From Melampsora larici-populina 98AG31 (Eukaryota; Basidiomycota; Pucciniomycetes; Pucciniales; Melampsoraceae), in assembly GCF_000204055.1 (NCBI RefSeq), contig NW_006768808.1, positions 124,001 to 188,000 of the forward strand: a stretch of 64,000 bases of DNA, written 5' to 3'. The notes under the pieces are model-generated. The model did not search any database. It saw nothing but the letters and a program-made list of their open reading frames with translations, and was not told the origin of the DNA. This document shows positions 37,173-47,304 of this stretch, in pieces (within the stretch, counting starts at the first letter, position 1; each line of letters begins with the position of its first letter). The translations under genes were made by a program, and so were the position numbers.

Positions 37173-37671
37173 TCAAGACTCAAGGTACTGACTCATATTG
37201 GAGCCATTGTCATAGTATTCGGAACAGTGTTGCTGGCTTGTTCCCTTAATGCCGCTTCCGACCAATTGACAGCCAGTTTGCAGAACCCACTGATGGCCTA
37301 ACATCAGACATAGGATAGAAGTCCAAGATCATCTTCAGGATGAGATTATGGCAATGTAATTGGGAAACACTCACCTTGATTCCAGCATGTCGCATAATCA
37401 CACTTGTATGCAACTGAGGCATCCTCAAAGGTCGTGCATTCTTTCAATGTGAGGGATCACGAAACATATCAACGTTAAGATGACGGGCGGGACATGGTGG
37501 AGTTACACGGCTAAGAATATTGAAATGAGATCACATACTTGCACTGCGATCGGGGTTCCTAGAGAACCCTATGTTACACGCCAGAGTTCGAGCATCTACG
37601 ATCGCCACCTTTAGACTATGAATCCACAAGAACAAGAGTATAGAGGAGATCTTTAGACAGAATTGTAGCAT
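37173..37671 (-). CDS. Small secreted six-cysteine protein, 107 aa, three exons
   Basis: Candidate secreted effector; no known domain. Exons 37671-37539, 37440-37375 and 37297-37173 join across GTATGT...AG and GTGAGT...AG introns in exact phase to 108 codons. The N-terminus is a strong signal peptide (MLQFCLKISSILLFLW, cleavage near residue 27 after VDA). The mature 80 residues hold six cysteines at 32, 46, 58, 63, 76 and 91, in contexts LACNI, KCTTF, YKCDYATCWN, TGCQL and HCSEYY. An even number of Cys suggests three disulfides. The YxC motif and Cys spacing resemble rust secreted-protein families, by general pattern only. Both short downstream exons are missed by simple ORF finding. Confidence 0.75.
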
Positions 37672-38152
37672 TTTTTTCAAAGAGAAGAGTAAGAATTGGG
37701 AGTATGTGTATCTCGATTCGTGGCAGTCATACAAGGATTTATATATGATATGACTGGAAAAATTGAAATCCTGCATCCCTGATATTTTCTCTTGTTTTCT
37801 CCACAATGCTGCCTGAGGAATGAGAATCGGAGGATTGTGCATGTGAATAAACTCAATGGAGTCCCTCGTGGCGGCGGCGAGGCGTCAAACAAGGGAGGAC
37901 CCTGGAAAGCGGAAGCCCTGTACACATACCATCCTTGTTGTGATGAACTCGTTGTTAGAAAATCCCTTCACGAGCGCGTTCGCCGCGCCCTCGAAGAGGG
38001 AGCGTAACCGTATCGGTCTTTTCCTGAGACTGAGACCCGCTGAGACTATCCTGAGGGTATCTATTTTTCTATTTCTACTATAATTATAATTACTATAATA
38101 ATAAATCAAAAGGTCGTTCGTTTAAAAAAAACGCCTTGACACTCTGACAATA
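37672..38152. other. Upstream region of the six-cysteine gene
   Basis: Contains the promoter of the minus-strand gene ending at 37173. A TATATAA-like run lies near 37740-37746, about 70 bp upstream of its start codon. No further gene is supported. Confidence 0.4.
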
Positions 38153-38574
38153 GGGACTGGGCGAGGTTTCGACCGACAGAGGATTTAGCCACCTCAATAA
38201 GCGCATGAATCCCCTGGAAGTCGACCGAAGCGATTTATGCAAACAGGAGGTGTCAGGATTACTCCTACAAGCCCAAGAGACCCGACTGTCAGATGATTTC
38301 ACCAAAACCAGAGCGAGAGCAACCTGTGAAAGGTATATCAGGCTATCCAGAAGCGTTCTGCCATAGGCTTTTGGCTGAGGTGGGGGGGGAAATTTTGAAT
38401 AGACAGCTCGTCTTAGGGAGGGTCATGCCTGTGCGCCACCCTATTTTTTTTAGTGCCATAAAGCTTACTAAAAAAAATAAGGAAATTTCATATTGATTGA
38501 ACAGTGGCTTAGCTGTTTGCAACTCGCTTTCAACTACGGTTGAATTGCAATTTTGCAGAGCTTCGCCCAGTCCC
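38153..38574. mobile_element. Short TA-flanked MITE
   Basis: The ends GGGACTGGGCGAGG and its inverted counterpart (TTCGCCCAGTCCC) bound a 422-bp segment. TA dinucleotides are at both outer borders (38151-38152 and 38575-38576). There is no coding content. It probably belongs to the Tc1/mariner group; the inverted repeat is only about 14 bp, so this is moderate evidence. Confidence 0.6.
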
Positions 38575-39208
38575 TAATGTCGTTGTCTCCTGAAGCCCAA
38601 CGTTTAACTTGACCCAACACCCTGTCCATGCTGCCCCCGCCTGAATTATTACCTCTTAATGACCATGCCCCGTCGCCTTGCCTATCTGCTATCATTCCAG
38701 CAGTGCTCTATATCAAGACATTGTACACACTTCCCCAATACACAGCCCCACATGCTTTATCATTGTTTACACGATTCTATCCATATATCCTCCTCCTTAC
38801 ATACACTGCAGACCTTTTACAATAGTGTTCAAAATCTTTAGCAGATCTTCGTGCCGCCCTATGCATGTACGTCGGTGGATGTCCAACCGGTATACTAAGT
38901 TGTATCCACGTTTGTCACCAGTTGTTACCACCGCTTGTAAAGCCTTTGCCTGTAACGAGTTTGTACATTTAGCACCATTCCGTGATTTATGAGATTGAAC
39001 TCGCCGCTTGAAACAATGTTCAATCGATGCAAGCTTGGGTAAACAGTACCTGATCATCATTTCAATCCACTCAAACAGTTGCGGGTAAGCAAATAGGGTA
39101 GACAAGGAGCAGTGAGGTAAGTGGAACAAAACATGTTTTACATGGCTTTCAACAGGAAGCGTGAGAGCGTGGAATAGGTTATCCTAGCATAATTTGCTGT
39201 TCTGCTTC
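38575..39208. other. Interval without a supported gene
   Basis: Only short ORFs; no recognised feature before the MULE target duplication. Confidence 0.4.
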
Positions 39209-39217
39209 ACAAACTAG
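39209..39217. repeat. 9-bp target site duplication of MULE, left
   Basis: ACAAACTAG, identical to 45274-45282. Nine bases is the hallmark length for Mutator-like elements. Confidence 0.95.
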
Positions 39218-39611
39218 GGGGAGGTAGAATTTTACACTGACTACTTTACACCGACTTTCCCGGTGTAAAACAATTCCTGTGTAAAATTCGAAAAAAGGCC
39301 CTCAATTTAGAATTTTATACCAACATTTTGTTCTTTTTTTCTGTGCAAAATATCCCTGTGTAAAAGACTCGGTGTAAAAACATGGAGCCCCACCTCAACA
39401 TGCAATTTTACACAGCAACTTTTACACCGTAAATCCCGGTGTAAAAAATATCAGTGTAAAAAACCAGAAATGCCGCCAAAAAAAGAATTTTACACCGAGA
39501 CACATTACACCGTCTCATTCCGGTGTAAACAAACACAGTGCAAAAATGCATTTCATGCAGAATTTTACACTGCCAGAATAACATTTCTACACCGACTATC
39601 AAAAAAGACAA
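39218..39611. repeat. MULE left terminal inverted region
   Basis: Carries about ten GTGTAAA or TTTACAC motifs. The first 110 bp, through AAAATTCGAAAAAAGG, pair with the last 110 bp of the right terminus. Confidence 0.85.
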
Positions 39612-39639
39612 AAGAGATCAAAGAAACCTTATTACCAAG

Positions 39640-42600
39640 TCACACACGTCGTCTCCTCTTTCCTGTGGCATTAACCTCCGATACATCAGCGTCCTCGATG
39701 GAGGGCGGCTGCTCTTTGACTAATGCCCAGCCTTTCCATTTAGAATTTCTGGCCTTGGCTTCGACCTTAGCTTTCTGCGGCGGGTTGCGTTTGGCTTTGA
39801 AAAACCGCAAAAGACTGACTTAGCCCTGTTCATTATAATCAGAAACGAAAAGTATTTAACTTACTAGGTTTCCTCACAGTGGCAGTTTCCCCTGCGTCAA
39901 CCACTGTAGCCTTTTTCGAAGGAACTGCGGCTCCCTTCTTTGCAGGTGCTGCTATAGGTTTTTTCGCAGGTTGGCGTTTAGCTTGGAAACATTTAACCAA
40001 TCAGCTTAAGTTTGTAAAATGTAAAATTCGAAATGTTGTTCCACTTACCTGGAACCTTCTTGACTACTATTGGCGGCGCTGAAACCTTGTCCAAGGTTGG
40101 TCTAATCAGATCTTGTTTGATCGCCGCCCTTTGGATATTCTCAACAAATGAAGATATATCTGGTTCGTTGTGAAGATCATGTTCATCGTCACTTGCATTG
40201 GGCCGGCCGCCTCCAAAAGGGAAATCGTGTGTTGGCATCAAAAAGGGTATGGCTGAATGGTTTTTGGGAAACACCTTCATTAGGCCACGAATGGATTTTT
40301 GGATATGGTCGACTTCTGCTGTCAAAGGCATTCGTGAGTAAAACACCCAGCTAGTGTTTGGAGAACAACCGGCTAAGCTGGTCACGTCAGTTCCTTCCAG
40401 CTGAGCTCTACCTCCGTTGACAAGCTCATCGAAGTACCACACTCCTAAAATTCCCTCGACTGAGCGCACAATCCTGCACCAATAATGTGAGTGTCCCCAG
40501 TATCCTCTGGAAACCATAAAGTATTCGACACCACCCATTTCAATTTGAGCAGGCCAATTGGTCTCACCCTGGTACCGTCTGCGCTCATTGTCATTCAAAC
40601 CGGCAACACCATCCAAGAAAAAATAAAGATGTGGTGGTGCAGATTGGACGTCGGTGATTACAATCCGGATATTATTTTGGACAAAAGACGGTTCAGTGAT
40701 ATCGACAGGGGCGTTCCCTTCACTGTCTCTTGGGTGACAGTGAAGACATAAGATCCCTTCTTTCGTGAGTCCTTCAGACAACCACAAGGATATCAACTCT
40801 GATATATCCGCGTAAGGAATAGAGGCGTCCTTAAAAGTCTTTGGCGTTACGCTTAGTACAGCGCCATGTCAAGTACTGACACTGGAATGTTTGGAATTTC
40901 GAAGACATGTGACAGATTTGATCCTGGTGTGTTCGAAGAGAGGTCAAAGAGATGATTTGTTGTCTTCCACATTGGCAAGTAAAAACTCCATAAATCCGTT
41001 GGCGGATGCAAACTGGCCAGTTGTGTAGGATTCCGATAATTTTTGAATAGCTTTGTGTAGAATAGTTTGCCATCGAGACATGCTATGGCCAAAGTTATCG
41101 CCATTGAATTCCACTTTACATCTTGCGGTGAAATGGCGGATGAGTTCGTTGACCAAGTTTGTGCTGTTTACCGTCAAGAATTGACTCCAAGTTGGGCTGA
41201 ACAAGGCGTAAAGTGTTTCTAGAGTAGCTGTTTTCCAACACCTGTTTTGGGTCCCTTCATTAGTTCCAGCAGAATAAGACTGGTAAGTCGTGAGAGGATT
41301 GTGGTTGATATTCTGGGATCCAACAGGTCGACCAAGTTTGGGTGGTTTGGTGCTTTTTTGAGTTCCCAGAAGTTCTTCTGTGGTGTCAGGAGCGCGGCCA
41401 TCGTTTCGGGTAAACTTTCGTTTGGTTGGGGGTGCCATTCCTATCGCCTTCACAAGATCTTGCCAAGTTTTTTCGGATTGACCACCGTAGGTAATGGAAA
41501 TACCCTTTTTTACCTGCTGGTAATCCTTTTCCATACACTGTGCAAAGGCTATAAGTTGGATAATGCCAGGTATGACTGGACATTTGCCTTTGCTGCACAC
41601 AAGATAGGCAAAAACATCAGCGAAGTCAAAATTATTTGACTGAAATTCCAATAAAATTATCGGAAGATGACCTACCACAAGAGATAATAGACACGATGCA
41701 TAGATTCCTGTCCATTCGTGGTCGCAGGCAACTCCGGGTGTCTTCGAATGATTTCTTCGTCATCGACGTCTTCGTCAGCATCACTGTCTTCCTCTGGTAA
41801 GGGAGGATTGTCGAGTGGCAACCGCTTTCTTGCGGGAAATAGCATAGCTTGAATGTCGGAGCAACTCCACCACTCTAGCCACCTCTTGGCTAATGGGAAA
41901 AGCCGCCGTAACTCCTCAAAACGGGTATCAAGGTCGTCGACACCGGGTCCGTCTGGGAGGAGTAATGCTTTACATTTCTTCTCCCAAGTGCCCTGTTGGA
42001 TGATATGGTCAGCTTATATTTCAACGCATGAATCAGAATAATCAAACATTACTAACCTTTTGTTGTGGCTTGACAATCTTACTATTCTTCTTAAGACGCG
42101 CAACAGCTTGGAGGTAATGCCATTCGCAGCCATGCAATTTCGCCAACGCCACATTCTTATCATTACATTTGAATACCTCCATGTAAGCATCTTGGAAACC
42201 GACTTTCTGAGCTAGTGATAAATCCACGACTTGTTCTACCATCATTCCCTTCTCCTTGTCGGTCATTTTCGTTTTTTGAATCTGTTGTAGCAAGTTCTTG
42301 AAATGTATTTTGTAATGTTCTGCCTGGAGACCACCGAGCCACGAGAAAAGGACTGGTACCCAGCGTTTGATTGTTTCGCAGTACTTCGAAGTTGTTAATA
42401 AGTATCCCATTTTGAAAAACCGGTAAGTTACGTCCGAGAGTAAGCCACCAGTATAAGTAGTTGATCTCTCGTCAGGTTCAACCAACACCTCCGCCATCCA
42501 ACCAGTTTGGAATGAGATGTGAGCGTCTTCCCCGGCAATAGACGAAGAAACCACACGCAGGCCTTTCCTGAGAGCAGATGTTTGATTGATCAGCCATCTT

Positions 42601-43735
42601 ATAACGAAAAAATTTAAAAAAAAACTTAACACTCACTTGGACCAGTCCATCATGGACTGAAGCCACTTGTCACCGGATTCGGGGTCTTGTGAGTTGGTCA
42701 TAATGCCCGCCTGTCTTAGGAAGACCCGTCGCAAGTATATTCCTAGGCGGTCGGCATGGCCAAAAGACGTGTGAATATCTGTTACTGATTCAATGGGGTC
42801 CTTTCTCGTGTGCGCCTGTCCAACCTAAAATAAAACATTGAAATATCAACCCATAAACATTAATTTGACCAAAAAATGAATGTTTATACATACCTTCATA
42901 CCTAAAGGTCCGGTTTTAGGGTCATTGAGCACCTTTTCCTTAAGTTTTTCCTTTGAGATTGGATCCGCTTTCTTTGACTCAGCCCACTCATGTTGATGAG
43001 TACCTTGATGTCGAAGCAAACCCCACCCTTCTTTGCCATTTTTATCTAGCTCCGCATCAAATCGACAAACGGCATCACACTTGATATGTGTTCGAAGGCC
43101 ATCGCAAGTTGATATAGGACAAGAGGTGAGTCTGTTCATTTTAAGATGTGAGGTGATGAAAACGAAAAAGGAAAAAGTATCAGCTATGTAAAGGTAAAGG
43201 CTGATCCATCCAACACGGCCAAGACTTACGATTCCGCAATCTTATTTGGGCCTGTGGGTGGGGAGGCAGCCAAAGCACATCCATCCTCGGAGCATTTGAT
43301 AACTCCCAAGCAATAATATCTTCTAACTATCCAGTCGGATTTCTTTGTAGTTTCGGTTCGCATGGTGTGAGTCCAACCAACAAAGCGGAAGTTTTTGGCT
43401 GGGTATTCAGGGTCATTGACATATACAGTGCAGCCGTTGGGGAATATTGGATAGTCTTGCTCGTCGACTTCACAACCATGGTCAATAAAAGTTTTGAACA
43501 GACTTTTATCGGTAGGTAGTTGTAGATTGGGGCGGCGGTTATTTTTGACCTGCGCTGACTTCGCAGGAGTTACATCAGGAGAAGACATCGTGGCTGGAGG
43601 TGTAGATGGCGGTGATAATGTATAGGCTCGTGAGAATAACTTTCGAGGAGTTTGAAAGATGTCTAACTCCTCTTCTCTGAAAGACGAAAATGAGGATATG
43701 TTGGAAGAAGCGCTGAACGGAATCACTGCAGACAT
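39640..43735 (-). pseudogene. MULE transposase with WRKY-GCM1 zinc finger and USP-like peptidase domain, two stops
   Basis: Eight exons (43735-43230, 43131-42894, 42824-42637, 42597-42057, 41992-41676, 41592-40049, 39981-39865, 39794-39640) join in perfect phase to 1201 codons plus stop. Residues about 75-225 form a WRKY-GCM1-type zinc finger (FPNGCTVYVND, GWTHTMR, YYCLGVIKC, CPIST, HQGTHQHEW). The MULE core shows D366 (LLSDVTYRFF), D436 (VVDLSLAQKVGF) and the C-x2-H at 468-471 (GCEWHY). After residue 690 comes a cysteine-peptidase fold resembling ubiquitin-specific proteases, with C715 (NRCWKTATLETLYALF), H966 (GHSHYW) and D985 (VWYFDE). The tail is Lys/Pro/Ala-rich with KRQPAKKP and ends GKRRRRV, probably nuclear or DNA binding. 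In-frame TGA codons at 813 and 838 break the peptidase part. Similar proteins are common in mushroom genomes, from general knowledge. Confidence 0.88.
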
Positions 43736-44879
43736 TATTCGGGTTCCCCAAGTGGGCAGGGAAAAATGATTGGGAGTATGATTTGTCATAAAATGGTCTA
43801 TCACTCCACACCTGAGCCATAACACCCACACTACATATGTGTAGCAGGCTCAGTGAATATGTGGTTATCATGTACATACAGTTCTGCTCAGTTATCTGCT
43901 CATCAGGACAAGTTATTCATATGTAATACATGCTGTAACTTCTTTCAGATTGAAAAAAGCTTCCAAAAGATTGACTACATACACTGACTCAATGTTTTGG
44001 TGTGATCTCATCAACTCAACTGCATGTAACACACTTTCTGTTACTAAGACATAGCTTCAACAATATTGCCTGAGCAGCTACAGAATTATATGTAGTGAAT
44101 TTTTGGGAAAAAAATTTCAAAGTCGAAAAAGTTACATGTGGTATAACATGTGATTTATTTATTCTGATGGGCAAAAAACTGAGCAGACCTGTATGTACAT
44201 GATAGACAACTATTGACTTAGCTTGCTGCACATATGTAGTGTGGGTGAAATGGCCCAGGTGTGCAGTATTAGATTCTTTTATGAAAAACTGTACTATTAA
44301 TCATTTTCCTCTGCCAAATTGGGGAAGTTGAATGATGTTTACAGTGGGAATATTATGTTTAGATGGAGTATAAATCGGGTTTCCTTTGTCAGAACAAGGC
44401 TTTGACGATGATAAATCCTCATCATAAATTGAAAGGCTGGTCGTGTGTGTATTTTGGCTCTTTTGAGTCGAATCAATTGAGCAATTAACTGCTGGACTAT
44501 CATCTGTTGTGATGCTGGCATCATAGTGCGATGTGGCTTGTCCCATCTTCGAAAGAGATTTCTTTGGGATTCAATCTAAATCGAATAGGAGAATCAATTT
44601 ACGAAAAGTTAACGAAAAGGGTGCTGTGTCTTCGGATTCCAGAAACACTGGGCCCTTTTAGAGGATATGTGCGTGTCAAACTTTCATCTATACCACGTTA
44701 CATCCATCATCCGATCTCACGGATGTGGGTACTATAAATATTTGTGGATATTTGTTTTTTTTTCGTTCATCTCCATATGAGGTATTCTTCTTTGTTCATC
44801 TCTATATGGAGGTATTCAACACTGTTCAGGGTGTAACTTTGTCCTCATGGGAATGGACATCCATGGTTTCAACTATCAT

Positions 44880-45273
44880 GGATCCTGTGCGGTGTAAAGT
44901 ATAGCTATAGCGGTGTAAAATTGTAATATCAAAGCTACTTTGGTAATATTGCACCGGGAAGGTTTGCACCGAAACTGGTCTGTGTTACACGTCTCAGTGT
45001 AAAATTCTCAGCTCAGCTCGGGTCTCGGACTTTTACACTGTAACTTTTTGCACCGGGTATTGCAGTGTAAAAGTTGCTGTGTAAAATTACACATCTCAAC
45101 GGGGTACCTTGTTTTTACACTGACACGTTTACACAGTCATTTTTCACACCGAGAAAAAAAATGAAATGTAAGTATAAAATTCAAAAATAAGGCCCTTTTT
45201 TCGAATTTTACACCAGAACTGTTTTACACCGGGTTGGTCTGTGTAAAGCACCCGGTGTAAATTCTCCCACCCC
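44880..45273. repeat. MULE right terminal inverted region
   Basis: Rich in GTGTAAA/TTTACAC and CACCGGG motifs. The outermost part pairs with the left terminus. This side lies upstream of the transposase gene and must contain or flank its promoter. Confidence 0.8.
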
Positions 45274-45282
45274 ACAAACTAG
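45274..45282. repeat. 9-bp target site duplication of MULE, right
   Basis: ACAAACTAG, identical to 39209-39217. Confidence 0.95.
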
Positions 45283-45409
45283 AAATGTACTAAATTGCCA
45301 TGGACAAAAAAAGAAACCCGGATAGGCAACACCAGCATCATCGAGTGTTCTGTTTCACAGACCACAACTGTACTAAATTGCTAACAACAAACAAATGAAG
45401 ACTGAGCGC

Positions 45410-45970
45410 TCAACGGAGCTCTGGGCAAGACCAGAACGGCTCATTGCATTTTCGACGTTTCCCGCACAAAAGGCTCCCATTTCGCATGACAGACACGAAG
45501 ATGATCTCTACCTCCTCAATTAGCAGTAGAAGCCCGACGTTCAGTCAAATGTACAAGGCAGGATTTGAGAAGATAACGTACGGTCAAAACCCAAGTAACA
45601 TTTGTCTCGCAAAAGCCGCGCGCTACTCCTTCTACATGTACGGTCGCTCCAATGTTCATTTCCTTGCCAGTGATGCTATCCAGCGCTGAGTTAGTACAGA
45701 TATATTCACATACGAATGGAACACGGCACATGTCCTGCAATGTTGAATATTAGCCACGATTTGTACGACTCAAGACTTGTCAGGTACCGAGGGATCCCAG
45801 TTGACGTGCTGTAGAGTCACCGACAAATCCTGCCACACCTCGCGATAGTTTTTGACTATTTCGCCACACGCTCTGATTCGGATGTCGTCAGCGATATCCG
45901 CAGAACAATAGTACATGAATATTAACGTGTTGTACCATGGATAAGTTGCTTGAAAACGTATGCATTGCAT
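45410..45970 (-). CDS. Cysteine-rich protein, 143 aa, three exons
   Basis: Function not recognised. Exons 45970-45788, 45734-45582 and 45505-45410 all have lengths divisible by three and join in phase 0 through GTACCT...CAG and GTACGT...AG introns. The first exon reads into RIRACGEIVKNYREVWQDL. The second holds DMCRVPFVCEYICTN and ARGFCETNVTW. The last holds LLCGKRRKCNEPFWSCPELR. The chain contains twelve or so cysteines, unusual for a chance frame. A typical signal peptide is not obvious at the ATG of 45970, so an upstream exon may be missing. It starts only 128 bp inside from the MULE border. It could be a secreted protein or a remnant. Confidence 0.5.
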
Positions 45971-45982
45971 GAATCTTTGCTA

Positions 45983-46639
45983 TCATGCTAAGATTTTATA
46001 ATTATCAGTCAATGAAATTAACAGTACAGTATATGAAATTCCACGAGCTGAGCAAAAAAAATCAAGGATTCGGAAAGGTCTCAACATTGGATCAATAGGG
46101 GTGAGATTAGTTGAGAACGTTCACGTCTTGGTGATGCCTTGGACAGCGGCGTAGTCCTTCAAGTAGACTTAAGGGAGTTAAGATCCAGGTTAGGTGGCGG
46201 CTGGGCGCCGAAGTCCTAGTCTAAAAATAACGGAAAAGACCCTTCACTTTAAAAAGATACCATGCCTGAGCTCTTTGTCATGGCAGTCGATAAAAATACC
46301 ACTGGCCTTTGCAGCCCGCCTACTGAGCCCTACCATGTCAGTTTGATCTCAAGCCGCTCCGTGGTAGGTATTTCAGCTCAGCATGGACGTCAACTGCCCA
46401 GTCCATACACTCTAATAAATGTAGAGTCATGGCTCTCTGCTCAATTGCGGCCCCTCGCTATCATACCCGACTGTTCTCGTGGTGTGTGACACGGTGTCGT
46501 CTTATAACACTGGGCGCGTGTAGTATTTTTCCCGAATGAAAAATGATTGACCCAAAGGACAAAAAAATTGAAGATGCGTTCATCCCTGAGCTAGAGGCGG
46601 CTGGGCACCAAAGTCCTAGTCAAAAATAGATAAAAAAAG
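45983..46639. other. Interval without a supported gene
   Basis: Short ORFs only. The phrase GGCTGGGC(G/A)CC(G/A)AAGTCCTAGTC is repeated at about 46200 and 46599, a 400-bp spaced direct repeat of unknown origin. Confidence 0.4.
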
Positions 46640-46659
46640 CCAAAGAATTGGAGCCTGCT

Positions 46660-47300
46660 GTCATGATCGTTGTCGGTTCAGGAACTGATCCTGATTCAAG
46701 GAGAGCTCCGACCCCGGATATCCGTTGGAGCATCCGCCGGATCCGGATGTTGGATGGTTCCTTGGAGCCATCCGGCAGCCGGATACTCCAGCCAGTTCGG
46801 TACACCACGGAAGCACTTAAATCTGAGAATGGTCAGGGCTGTAGGCGGCCTGCAGACAGAGGTGAGGGCTGCCTGTAGACCGCCTACAGGCGGCCAATTG
46901 GCAAATCTGAAAGATTTGATTGAAAGGCCGCCTGTGAATGGCCAGCAGACCGCCACCAGACGTGGCCCACAGATTCCGCAGCCTTGCAAAGTTTGCATTT
47001 CTAGCAGACCGCAAGGCAGCTTGCAGGCCGTCTTGATCCCCATCAGCAGGCGGGCACCTTTCGGCCACTCTCAAAGGGCGGTCTGCAGGCGCCCACGTGG
47101 CCCATCAACAGGCGGCCTGCAAGTCAGCCACTCGCTAGGCTGCCCAGCAGGCCGCGCCGTGCCCATCAACTGTTGGGCTGCAGTTGGCCACTCTACAAAC
47201 TGCAAAATCCAATTGGCAGATCGCCAGCAATCTGCCGGACCCATCAAGACACCTTTGTCACAACCTCAACACCCGCCATCCAAACTCACATCCCTTCCAA
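46660..47300. repeat. GC-rich block with GGCGGCCTGCAG-type repeats
   Basis: Dense, partly palindromic copies of CAGGCGGCCTGCAG, GCAGACCGCC and relatives, with hairpins around CCGGATCCGG near 46740. Both strands give long ORFs because of the GC bias. The block directly precedes the transposase start at 47305. A block of similar flavour occurs at 57030-57365 (57365 reads CACTACACCAC inverted). Together they could be subterminal repeats of one large CACTA-like element. Confidence 0.6.
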
Positions 47301-47304
47301 AATC

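Larger units (their letters stand above)
39218..45273 (-). mobile_element. Full-length Mutator-like transposon (MULE), 6056 bp
   Basis: Outer ends GGGGAGGTAGAATTTTACAC (left) and the inverse of GGGGTGGGAGAATTTACAC (right) are flanked by an identical 9-bp duplication. Each terminal region of about 390 bp consists of many GTGTAAA/TTTACAC motifs in both orientations, so the termini are complex inverted repeats. Between them lies one minus-strand transposase gene (43735-39640). About 1.1 kb between that gene and the right terminus has no supported coding sequence. Ends, target duplication and gene all agree, so the borders are firm. Mismatches between the arms and two nonsense codons in the gene indicate a copy that is no longer autonomous. 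Confidence 0.93.

Noticed and set aside
40831..41104. Two overlapping minus-strand ORFs (80 and 83 codons) as separate genes
   Set aside because: They are alternative frames across the broken peptidase section of the MULE transposase.
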